From Bacteroidota bacterium (GTDB taxonomy: Bacteria; Bacteroidota; Kryptoniia; Kryptoniales; JAKASW01), in NCBI GenBank assembly GCA_021796055.1, contig JAJYOS010000179.1, positions 1-9,590 of the forward strand: DNA of 9,590 nucleotides, written 5' to 3'. Position numbers and translations under genes: made by a program. Shown piece after piece: positions 1 to 7,686 of the stretch. The notes beneath the pieces are model-generated. The model saw nothing but the letters and a program-made list of their open reading frames with translations, did not search any database and was not told where the DNA came from. Numbering within the stretch: position 1 is the first letter of the stretch; each line of letters begins with the position of its first letter.

Positions 1-251
1 TATTTAATCATCAACATTTTCTTCGTGATCACATGATTTCCCGCAACGAGCCGGTAGAAGTAAACCCCGCTCGCCAGGCGCGAGCCGTTGAACTGAACCT
101 GATACCTTCCCACGTTCGGCTCTTCGTTCACAAGCGTCTCTACCTTCTGCCCCAAAACATCGTACACCGTCAGCGTAACGTGCTCCGCCTTTGGTAGTGT
201 GTATCCGATATTAGTCGTCGGGTTGAAAGGGTTGGGATAATTCTGAAGCAG
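1..251 (-). other. T9SS type A C-terminal sorting domain of the BNR protein
   Basis: The last 80 or so residues begin LLQNYPNPFNPTTNI, continue with LTVYDVLGQKVETLV and GSRLASGVYFYRL, and end KKMLMIK. This is the canonical FCB-group type A sorting signal, which directs a Sec-exported protein through the outer membrane by T9SS and is usually cleaved on surface attachment. Its presence in the second reading frame shows that the downstream half has kept its coding sense. Confidence 0.93.
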
Positions 252-3200
252 AGTGTAGCTCTTGATTATCTGGAGACTCAGATGGTCAAGCGTCATGGAC
301 TGCACCGAGCTGCCGGATGTTGGGGTTTCAATCGCGGTCCCCTTTATCAGGTTATTCTTTACGCTGTCCAGGTCGGTAGTGATGACTATCTGTGCCCTGA
401 CAGTCTTCTGGCCGATTCCCTCAGTTGTCAATAGATATGGGACGAAGCTGTATCCATGCGGATCAGAGCTCCCCTGCTTGATCTCCTTTACTGTTGAAAC
501 GAGTTCACCGGTTGCGTTGTCTATCAGGTCGACCTTGCAGTCGATGAAGCCGTTCTTCCCGAGCACGGAAGCCGCCGCGGAGGAGTCGACGAACCCGCTG
601 TTCTCGTCAAAGAGTATTCTCGAGCTGTCCGTGACCTGGCACGGCTTCGACTCGAACACCTTGACAATCCTGCCGGAGGTCGTGTACGCCACGCTGTCGG
701 GAGCGGAAGCTATACCGATGTTCTGTCCGTCGACGTTAAGCCTTCCGAAAGAGTAATAATAATGCAGCTTTCCTTCGCTGATCGCGACTCCCCGCCATGT
801 CGTCAGTGCCCCTGTCTGACTTGAATATGTTGTGAACAGGGCCGAACGGCTGGTTTTTCCAAGCTGATTCATGTACGTCTTAAAATAGTAGGGTGTATTG
901 AAGTGACGGTAGATAGACGTAATCATATCGCCGGAGGATTGGGCATTGTTGATCTGGACGTGCGGACCGAACCCTCCGTTGTTATTCTGATTTACGACAC
1001 TTTGGCCGTCGCTTATGTAACCCCACCAGTCGTCGTTTCCGCTCCCGCCGTAGTCGCTCCAGACGAATCTCTGCGGATCGGTCGCGTCGTTTGACAGATT
1101 TAGAGAAACGTAGTACGGGTCCGTTCCGAATTCGTTGAAGGTTGTGGGATAATCGCTGCTCCAATAGACGACCTGTGTGCTGAGAGGCTGGTGCTGTCCT
1201 CCGCTGAGGTCCATGATCCAGCAGATCTGAACTGAGCCGTCGGGCATCTGAATAATGGAGGGGGCGTAGTTTACAGGACAGGAGTTGTTGGATATAAGAG
1301 TCGGGGCTTCACCGTTATAGACCCATGAGCCTCCTGATTCGGAGAAATCTATCCCGCTTCCTTCGATCTGGATTGAGCTGCTGCTGTAATACTCCTCCCA
1401 CGCTATGTCGCAGTAGATACCGGGATTTGTCGCGGAGTAATTGGCATACACCGTCGCATCCTGTGAGTAGGAGTCCGTACCGTCGACAAGCTGAGCCGGA
1501 GTGAGCTGGGAAACCTCATAGCTGTAATTCGCGAGGAGGACGCCAGCCTTACACCCAATGCCAGCTTGGCCGTTCACTGTGCTTTTCTCAAACGTCACTA
1601 TGAACTCCAATTGGCTGTTGTTCTCCGGACCATTTAGCACAACATTCGGGTTCGCATCTGCAGAGTAAGTACTGTCAGGTTCGTCGTCTATCCACTGGGG
1701 ACCAAAGGGTTGATAGCTTCCGTTTGAATTGTAGAATACATCGAGGTAGATAGAGTAGTGCCCAGTGGAGTTGGGCTCCTCAAAGACCGCAGCAACTATG
1801 TCATAACCGTCCCGATCGTAGTAAGCGAGTGATGGGTCCTTGCTCCCCGGGCTGGTGCCGTTTGTGAAATTGTAGTCGAGAGGCTCGCCGTAATTGGCAA
1901 GGTTCCATGAGGAACCTCCGTTCGTCGAATATTCCAGCCACGAATGGCCGCCATCGTCATAGGTTTGAAAAAGATAACCTGTCGCATTCACCCGTATGAA
2001 TTTCCGCTGGCTGTTGTCGGAGTCCGCCGAAACGTCCATCGAGTGCTGGAGCTCCTTGAGGTTACCCAACAGCGGTCCGCTGTTAGTCGGGTAGTACGTG
2101 ACAGGATTTGAGTCGCTACCAAAGTTCCACCCTGCAAATTGCCAGCTGCTGTTTTGCGGGACGGCCTGTAGGGTAATCGATGTACCAAGGTCGACCTGTA
2201 TCGAGTTGCTCTGACTGCCATTTAAGAGACAGTACGCCCCGGAACCGCCCGCATCAATGTAGTTGGGGTTAACCGTAATAGAAGGCTTTTGGTTATAATT
2301 TGCACAATAGATATTCTGCTGAATTTCAGAACTGAAATCAGTCCATAGGGCGTGAACTTCCCCTGTGCTGTCCGATGCAACCCCCAAATAATCGAGGTAG
2401 CCATGGGTCATGCCGCCATCAACAGTTGGGCTGCCCGCTGCAGATGTCAGCTCGACGTCTTCACCCGTACCAGCTTGGCCTGCGAATGACTGACCGCTAT
2501 TGAATGATTGTGCAGAATAGACAGCTACGCCGCCGTTATTGTAATCGTAATATACAAGGGAAATGGAACCAGTAGAATTGACTGTGAGCCATGGGAAGAA
2601 CTGATCGCCCGAAGTTACCTGGGTAACGATTGTCGGCGTGCTCCAGGTACTACCGCCGTCAGTTGAGCGGGTAAAGTAGATATGGTCACCGTTGCTGTCA
2701 TGTTCGACAAAGGCCAGATAAATGTTACCGTTGGTTGGATCGACCACAATGGTGGGGATTGAAGACACCCGAAGCCAAACCATAATAATTTTGATAAGCG
2801 CCGGATATGGAAAAGGTGTATATAACCTTGAAGTTCGCACCGCCGCTGGTAGACTTTGCGACGCGTATTTCGGCAGGGCCATCACTTGTCCCCGTACCAA
2901 CATAATGGGCGACGTAGACAGTGCCATGAGGACCAACGCTAGGATCAGCCATATTTATAGTATTGTCCTGTGAACTATTCACATCTACATCATCTACTAC
3001 CGCCCGCGTCCAGTTGCTCCCTCCAGCAGGCGAGGTAGAAAGCATTATGTAAATGTCGGGGTTGTTTGGGTCATTTTGTTGAATGTAGCTTGACTGATAC
3101 GCGACATAGACATTTCCACTGTCGTTGCCCGTCGTAGTGTCAACAGCTATGTAAGGTTTATCGTGATCAGAAGAGGAGGCACTCACCTGTTGGGTGTGCC

Positions 3201-3612
3201 AACTCTGGCCGTCGTTTGTCGAGACCGATACGTCGACAGGGCCGTGGCTGCCAGAGCTTGGGGTAGCAACGTATGCGTAATATTCATTTCCATCTCTTCC
3301 AATTGCACAAGAGGGATCGAATCCATAAGAATATGTGGTACTGGGGGTTATCGTCCCCTTTGTGTACCAACTAGTGCCTCCATCGGTCGAGAACGCCCAC
3401 CCAGGCTTAGAAGTTGTACCGTTAGTGAAATCGTTCCACGTGGCCATAAGGTGTTCAGGGTTGTTAGGATCCACGACGATGGATGTTTCACTTTTGTTGC
3501 CGGAGTTTCCGTCCACGACAACGTTCGTGGGAGATTGCGATTGCGCATGGGCAGCTGTAGTGACCACCAGAAGCGTGCACAGCGCGATTAAGCAGTTCTT
3601 TAGAAGGATCAT
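1..3612 (-). CDS. Large secreted BNR/Asp-box repeat protein with T9SS type A sorting domain; frameshifted, stop cut by window edge
   Basis: Likely an exported surface or extracellular protein of about 1,200 residues with sialidase-type beta-propeller blades; ligand or substrate unknown. A signal peptide (about residues 1-23, ending AHA) follows a start at 3612 with an AAGGA ribosome-binding site 8 bases upstream. Asp-box motifs (S-x-D/N-x-G-x-x-W) are STDGGTSW (75-82), STNDGQSW (131-138), STDGGSTW (2666-2643) and STNGGSSW (1928-1905). Residues about 444-514 resemble a divergent InlB-type repeat (ITLQAVP, FAGW, NPVT). The C-terminus (251-1) is a T9SS sorting domain. The first reading frame stops at 2725 after 295 residues. 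The adjacent frame is open without a stop, by my codon-by-codon reading, from about 2810 to base 3, and carries clearly matching protein (SIPTIVVDPTNGNIYLAF). One net indel near 2762-2810 therefore splits the gene. The final codon begins TA at bases 2-1, so the stop probably completes just outside. A gene caller may report two pieces, the second perhaps from an ATG at 2783. No catalytic sialidase residues were identified, so enzymatic activity is not claimed. Confidence 0.85.
2762..2810 (-). other. Frameshift site inside the BNR protein gene
   Basis: Upstream reading ends ...YYGLASGV then runs into FNPHHCGRSNQR and a TAA at 2727-2725. The next frame gives SIPTIVVDPTNGNIYLAF, a typical BNR strand. 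The smoothest join is GLASGV|SIPTIVV, which needs one surplus base near 2762-2765 (GTC-TTC-AATC read as GTC-TCA-ATC) or a lost TC dinucleotide. A site in the TTTT run at 2789-2792 is also possible but would give an unusually hydrophobic junction (LIKIIMVWLRV). No classical slippery heptamer plus pseudoknot was seen, so a sequencing error or true mutation is more likely than programmed frameshifting. Confidence 0.8.
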
Positions 3613-3662
3613 CTTCTTTGTCCTTTCTCCATCTTAGTCATTAAAGACTTTCACATCTGCAC

Positions 3663-3685
3663 GGCGGGACACGCAGGGCCCCGCC
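3663..3685 (-). other. GC-rich hairpin in the leader of the BNR gene
   Basis: GGCGGG (3663-3668) and CCCGCC (3680-3685) form a perfect 6-bp stem with an 11-base loop, 51-73 bases upstream of the start codon of the BNR gene. It has no following T-run, so it is not a standard intrinsic terminator. It may be an mRNA leader structure. The rest of the 230-bp interval 3613-3842 shows no recognisable gene; a weak CCAAA/TTTGG inverted repeat at 3800-3814 lies just after the upstream gene's stop. Confidence 0.35.
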
Positions 3686-3842
3686 CAAACCTGTTCCATA
3701 TCCCCCTTTATGTTTTTAGTATCCCACCTCCTCTCTCGCATATCATCCGTGCTGTCTGATTTGCTCAACTGGGAAGACTAACGCCTGTGTGCCCTTGTAC
3801 CAAACTCAATTTGGCTCCCATGATATTTGTTATTTGCAGTTG

Positions 3843-5117
3843 TCACCGCAATACCAGATCCAGACTCTCGAAAGGCTTGCCTGCGAATATCCCTCCATCG
3901 GCCTCGCTGTAATCGAACTCTATATCTAAATGCCGCAGCATGAATTGCGTAAATGTCGCCTTGGGGTTCAGTTGGTGTAAATACACCATGAGTTTTACGA
4001 GGCCTTCGGCGCTAACTCCCCATCCAGAAGTGCCGTATGTCGGCTGGCGCGAACCCATGATTGCGCCCCCGCGCAAGTAAAAGAATCCTGCGAACCCTAT
4101 CTGCCAGCCTCTGCTTGTCACCTGTGTCAGACTTCCTTTTCCGAGAATCAGGTTGCTCCATGGACTGAAATCGCCTAACCCGCCGCGATAAGACTCGAAG
4201 TAGTTCCAATTCGAGACATCACTTGGACCGCCTACAAAAGCGGAATCGAGTTTGATCGGTGAGTCTATCGCTTGTCTCGTCCATGTAAAGGAGAACCACT
4301 TCCAGCTATACCCCTTCACTTTTGACCTGAAACCAAGCTCCCAGTTCCATCCGAGTAGCGCCTGACGCGCGAGGGGTAATTCATAAGTTGACGTTTTAAT
4401 AACATACCCGCCGACGTTTCGCAAAGCGTATCCCGCAGCGATATTGAGAATTGGCTCGACGTCCTTACCTACGACAATTTGACGTTTTGCCCACAATAAG
4501 TGAAGAACGGGTACCTGAAGGATTGTCCCAAAGTTTTCTGCTAACTCATCTATCTTTGGACGTGCCGCTCGATTCTCATTGTTGACCAATTCCAAGGAAT
4601 ATCCAAGTCCCAACCTCAGAAAGTAATGGAGGCCCAGCCCTACAAATAAAGTGTTTGCGTAGTCGGTTTCGTATCCCACAGGTTCTGGGGAATCCAAGGT
4701 CGGATGAAAGGTAAATTCCTGATATGAATATCCTATCCCAATTCCGACCCTGAAGGGTAAGTTGTGCCATAAGGAATTAACTCGAGTTTCATACGACACG
4801 GCGGCATTCGCTGCAGACTCATCCCTATAATATAGGCCGTCACGAGAGGTGTTGGAATCATGGAAAAACAGGCTGGTTCCGACATTAAGACTATCAGTTA
4901 GACTCCGAATACCAAGTTCCGCTGGGTTGTCAATCATCGATGCCACACTCTTTGACAAAACAGAAACGCCTGCGTCCCCCATGGCAAGCATCTGCGGCGA
5001 AACGGGAATATTCAAAAAATTCCCTATTGTGGAACCATAGGACTCTTGTGCCTTTGCTTGTAATACCGAAGCGAACAGCAGTGCTGAGGCTACCCATATT
5101 GTTCTTCTGAATCTCAT
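3843..5117 (-). CDS. PorV/PorQ-like outer-membrane beta-barrel protein
   Basis: A 424-residue protein with a clear Sec signal peptide (residues 1-23, ending AKA before Q24), so it is exported. The mature N-terminus carries the hallmark of the PorV/PorQ/UPF0164 barrel family: FLNIPVSPQMLAMGDAGVS (34-52) followed by NPAEL (64-68), matching the usual pattern of a GMG-A-V segment and then NPA-L. The rest is rich in alternating Gly and aromatic residues (VGIGIGYSYQEF, LFVGLGLHYFLRLGLGYSL) as in transmembrane beta-strands, and the C-terminus (SLDLVLR) looks like a closing strand. In known T9SS organisms PorV shuttles cargo from the translocon to the attachment complex. Whether this divergent member does that or is a different barrel cannot be told from sequence alone. 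The start at 5117 has GGAGG at 5126-5130, 8 bases upstream. It lies 230 bp upstream of a T9SS cargo gene on the same strand. Confidence 0.7.
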   Translation of the reverse strand: MRFRRTIWVASALLFASVLQAKAQESYGSTIGNFLNIPVSPQMLAMGDAGVSVLSKSVASMIDNPAELGIRSLTDSLNVGTSLFFHDSNTSRDGLYYRDESAANAAVSYETRVNSLWHNLPFRVGIGIGYSYQEFTFHPTLDSPEPVGYETDYANTLFVGLGLHYFLRLGLGYSLELVNNENRAARPKIDELAENFGTILQVPVLHLLWAKRQIVVGKDVEPILNIAAGYALRNVGGYVIKTSTYELPLARQALLGWNWELGFRSKVKGYSWKWFSFTWTRQAIDSPIKLDSAFVGGPSDVSNWNYFESYRGGLGDFSPWSNLILGKGSLTQVTSRGWQIGFAGFFYLRGGAIMGSRQPTYGTSGWGVSAEGLVKLMVYLHQLNPKATFTQFMLRHLDIEFDYSEADGGIFAGKPFESLDLVLR

Positions 5118-5170
5118 CTCCGTATCCTCCCTTTACAATGAACCGCAATTTTTCGTTACGTGCGACTGTC

Positions 5171-5178
5171 CAAACATA
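5171..5178 (-). promoter_or_regulatory. Possible Bacteroidota-type -7 promoter element for the PorV/PorQ-like gene
   Basis: The minus strand reads TATGTTTG, an exact match to the TAnnTTTG -7 element of Bacteroidota promoters, 53 bases upstream of the start codon. No TTG -33 element stands at the expected distance, and the organism's sigma-factor preference is unknown, so this is tentative. Confidence 0.25.
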
Positions 5179-5398
5179 GCTCAAATGTCTTTGGACCGGT
5201 CGCCTGGTTCGTTATCGGTAAGCTAAGGGATATAGTGATGCCTCTCCGTGTATTTGGGTTTCTCTTCCGAACTCTCATACATCTTTCGCTCTCCTCTCTC
5301 TTCCCTCGAAACCAACGCTCCATTTGCTTTATCGCTCCGTGGCTTCGCCTAATTATCAGAATGTGCTCCAGCGCTACCAGTGATGCTTGGATTATATG

Positions 5399-5410
5399 CC
5401 CCCCCCCCCC
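5399..5410. repeat. 12-base C homopolymer (G12 on the minus strand)
   Basis: Twelve consecutive C bases are present. Seen from the downstream gene it is a G12 tract about 280 bases before the PorV/PorQ-like start codon. Tracts of this length are prone to slippage in replication and in sequencing, so the exact length should be treated as uncertain. Confidence 0.95.
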
Positions 5411-5432
5411 ATCACAAAGTCAAGGGATGGGG
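5407..5432. repeat. Inverted repeat adjoining the C tract
   Basis: CCCCATC (5407-5413) and GATGGGG (5426-5432) pair over 7 bp with a 12-base loop; the left arm uses the end of the C12 run. On the plus strand it is followed by a short T-run (5437-5441), giving a terminator-like shape, but no plus-strand gene leads into it. Its role is unknown. Confidence 0.5.
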
Positions 5433-5519
5433 TGAGATTTTTCATTCAGGCTCTTCGACGGTCTAGCAGTCGACGCTGGATATTTGCAGGAGTTCAACTT
5501 CGGCATAGCTTCGCGTGAT

Positions 5520-5560
5520 GGTCGCCTCCTGCTTTCGCAATGGCGAAGGGGAAGGCGACC
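5520..5560 (-). terminator. Long hairpin just after the OPT transporter stop, possible transcription end
   Basis: GGTCGCCT (5520-5527) and AGGCGACC (5553-5560) form a perfect 8-bp outer stem. TTCGC (5534-5538) and GCGAA (5543-5547) form an inner stem around a 4-base loop. The structure starts 13 bases after the transporter stop codon, where a 3'-end hairpin is expected. No T-run follows on the minus strand, so it may act with Rho or protect the 3' end rather than being a classical intrinsic terminator. Confidence 0.5.
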
Positions 5561-5573
5561 TTCAACCGAGTCG

Positions 5574-7568
5574 CTATTCCTTCCCCCTCATCGAATCCCA
5601 CAAAGCGTAACAGCATAGGAGGACGAACATTACCAGTCCAACTATCTCGCCGCTGTGTGACGCCGCCCATCTTGCGTCAAACCAGCCGGCATAACCGAAA
5701 GGCCATTGCATGTCGATGAACTTAAGGAACGCGTTGAGCACGCCGAGGAGCGCGCCGCCGGCTATGAAGCCAGACGCGATAAGCGTCCCGCGGTGGAGTC
5801 TCGCGCTGTTTAACTTCTCGTTCTTCATCCTTGTCGAGACGAACCAGGCAATCGCTCCGCCGACAAGGAGAGGCGTGTTCAATTCCTCCGGGATGTACAT
5901 ACCGAGCGCGAACGCAAGCGGCGGAACTTTGAGCACAACAAGCAGAAGTGCAATGACACCTCCGACTATGTAAAGCATCCACGGCGTCTGCGCGTTCGAC
6001 ATGAGCGGCTTTATCACCGCGGCCATCGCGTTCGCCTGGGGTGCTACGAGCCCCTGCTCGCCGGTAAAACCGTAAGCCTTGTTCAAAACCAGTATGACGC
6101 CGCCCACCGTCGCCGCCGAGACAAGCACGCCAAGAAATTTCCACGACTCCTGCTTCTTCGGCGTCGAGCCGAGCCAGTAGCCGATCTTGAGATCGGTGAT
6201 GAATGAACCGGCTACCGAGAGCGCGGTGCAGACGACACCGCCGATGATCATCGCGCTCAACATGCCCGGCTTTCCCTTGAGGCCGATTTCAACCAGCACG
6301 ATGGAGGAGAGGATAAGCGTCATCAGTGTCATGCCTGAGACCGGATTTGTGCCTACGATGGCGATGGCGTTCGCCGCGACCGTCGTGAATAAGAACGAGA
6401 TTATCATCACCACCAGCAAGGCCACAACCGCCTGGTGAAGCGACGGCACGACGCCGACAGCGAAGAACGCGAAGACCGCCAGCGCGGTGAGGAGAACAAG
6501 CATGACTATCCACAACATCCTGATGTCTCTCTGCGTGCGGAGCTCAATTCCAGCCTCTCCGGATTTACGGTGCGTTATCTCGTTGAACGCGAGCCTGAAG
6601 GCTCCGGCGATAATCTTCGATGAGCGAACGACTCCTATGATGCCCGCCATCGCGATTCCCCCGATGCCTATCGGTCTGACATAATTCTGGAAAATGTCGC
6701 CCGGCCCCATCTGTGAGATCAACATCGTTACTCCGGCGCCGAGCGGCGTCGTCAGGTGCTTCCCGATTTCAAAAACAAGCGGAACGAAAACGAACCACGA
6801 CAGGAACGAGCCCGCGACGATAATGGCGGAATATCTCAAGCCTATGATATATCCCAGCCCGAGTATCATCGCGGATACATCGAGCTTGAGTACCATCTTG
6901 AACTTGTCTGAGAGCGCCTCTCCCCAGGCGAACATGCGGGAGGTGACGACTTCCGACCACAGGCCGAACGCGCTGAACGTAAAGTCGAAAGCGCCGCCGA
7001 TGAGACCGCTCAGTACCAGTACCATCGCTTCTTTTCCACCTCTCTCTCCGGTGACGAGTATCTCCGTAGTCGCGGTACCTTCGGGGAAAGGGAGTTTGCC
7101 GTGCATGTCCTTTACAAAATATTTCCTGAACGGAATAAGGAACAGTATTCCTATGAAACCGCCGAGCGCCGATGCGATGAACATATGGAAATAACTGGCG
7201 GGCAGCGCGAGGATATAGAGAGCAGGTATAGTGAAGATTGCTCCCGCGACGACTGCGCCTGAGGCTGAACCGATGGACTGGATGATCACATTCTGCCCGA
7301 GCCCGTTCGGTTTCTTCGCTACTCCAGTCACGCCGACGGCAAGTATCGCTATCGGTATCGCCGCCTCGAACACCTGTCCGATCTTCAGGCCCGAATATGC
7401 CGCGGCCGCCGAGAAGAGGACGGCCATCACGAGTCCCCATGTGACCGACCATGGTGTCACCTCCGGATAGACTTTTGCCGGCGACATGATTGGTTGGTAT
7501 TCTTCCCCTTCCTTCAGCTCCTTGAACGCGTTCTCAGGAAGCCCCGTAAAATCTTCATCCCGCTCCAT
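5574..7568 (-). CDS. OPT family oligopeptide transporter
   Basis: A 664-residue polytopic inner-membrane protein, a usual length for bacterial OPT proteins. The short acidic cytosolic N-terminus (1-30) leads into many hydrophobic segments. Family landmarks are YSGLKIGQVFEAAIP (58-72), GQNVIIQSIGSASG (91-104) and the signature HGKLPFPEGTATTEIL (156-171), which matches the conserved FPEG-A-TEIL loop of the family. OPT proteins import small peptides, or in some members metal-chelate complexes, and characterised members are proton-coupled; bacterial members are often annotated as oligopeptide transporters without tested substrates. The start at 7568 is supported by AGGAG at 7574-7578, 5 bases upstream. 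It follows pepT on the same strand with a 118-bp gap, which suggests a shared role in peptide use. The gene looks intact, with no frameshift seen. Family assignment is firm; the substrate is inferred. Confidence 0.95.
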   Translation of the reverse strand: MERDEDFTGLPENAFKELKEGEEYQPIMSPAKVYPEVTPWSVTWGLVMAVLFSAAAAYSGLKIGQVFEAAIPIAILAVGVTGVAKKPNGLGQNVIIQSIGSASGAVVAGAIFTIPALYILALPASYFHMFIASALGGFIGILFLIPFRKYFVKDMHGKLPFPEGTATTEILVTGERGGKEAMVLVLSGLIGGAFDFTFSAFGLWSEVVTSRMFAWGEALSDKFKMVLKLDVSAMILGLGYIIGLRYSAIIVAGSFLSWFVFVPLVFEIGKHLTTPLGAGVTMLISQMGPGDIFQNYVRPIGIGGIAMAGIIGVVRSSKIIAGAFRLAFNEITHRKSGEAGIELRTQRDIRMLWIVMLVLLTALAVFAFFAVGVVPSLHQAVVALLVVMIISFLFTTVAANAIAIVGTNPVSGMTLMTLILSSIVLVEIGLKGKPGMLSAMIIGGVVCTALSVAGSFITDLKIGYWLGSTPKKQESWKFLGVLVSAATVGGVILVLNKAYGFTGEQGLVAPQANAMAAVIKPLMSNAQTPWMLYIVGGVIALLLVVLKVPPLAFALGMYIPEELNTPLLVGGAIAWFVSTRMKNEKLNSARLHRGTLIASGFIAGGALLGVLNAFLKFIDMQWPFGYAGWFDARWAASHSGEIVGLVMFVLLCCYALWDSMRGKE

Positions 7569-7625
7569 TGGATCTCCTTTTGAATGGATAGACTGCGATC
7601 TTCAATTCATGGTCTATATATTCGG

Positions 7626-7647
7626 AAAACAGCCCCCGACATGGCTG
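7626..7647 (-). terminator. Weak hairpin plus T-run between pepT and the OPT gene
   Basis: On the minus strand CAGCC (7647-7643) pairs with GGCTG (7634-7630) and is followed by four T bases (7629-7626), about 40 bases after the pepT stop. The stem is only 5 bp, so it would at most attenuate read-through into the transporter gene. Confidence 0.22.
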
Positions 7648-7686
7648 GTTGATTAATGCCCTTTTCAGTTTGAGAATTTCAATACG

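Larger units (their letters stand above)
5118..5573. other. Gene-poor intergenic region
   Basis: This 456-bp gap lies between the stop of the OPT transporter and the start of the PorV/PorQ-like gene. The only longer reading frame on the plus strand (5160-5435, 91 residues) has no recognisable domain, reads antisense to all neighbours, and includes the C12 run as prolines, so I treat it as chance. The gap holds a long hairpin (5520-5560), a C12 tract (5399-5410), an inverted repeat (5407-5432) and a possible promoter element (5171-5178). No transposase or RNA gene was recognised. Confidence 0.6.

Noticed and set aside
262..756. 164-residue open frame on the plus strand
   Set aside because: It is antisense to the C-terminal part of the BNR gene, whose minus-strand frame is open and clearly coding across the same bases.
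1796..2404. Three consecutive open frames on the minus strand at 2404-2222, 2221-1988 and 1987-1796 that might look like separate small genes
   Set aside because: They are in a different phase from the continuous frame carrying the Asp-box motifs and the T9SS tail, and have no domain resemblance; they are shadows of the large BNR gene.
2725..2810. Programmed ribosomal frameshifting as the explanation for the BNR gene break
   Set aside because: No recognisable slippery heptamer with a downstream pseudoknot was seen, and the family is not known to use recoding; an indel is simpler.
3740..3775. Sigma-70-like -35/-10 pair (TTGAGC and TGATAT, 17-base spacer) upstream of the BNR gene
   Set aside because: Only about half of the consensus positions match and the lineage probably prefers different promoter elements, so it is not supportable as a promoter.
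5160..5435. 91-residue open frame on the plus strand in the 5118-5573 gap
   Set aside because: It is the only plus-strand candidate among minus-strand genes, has no family resemblance, and runs through the C12 homopolymer; its open length is probably chance.
6769..7452. 227-residue open frame on the minus strand, Arg/Gly-rich
   Set aside because: Out-of-frame shadow within the OPT transporter gene; its composition is the usual artefact of reading GC-rich codons out of phase.
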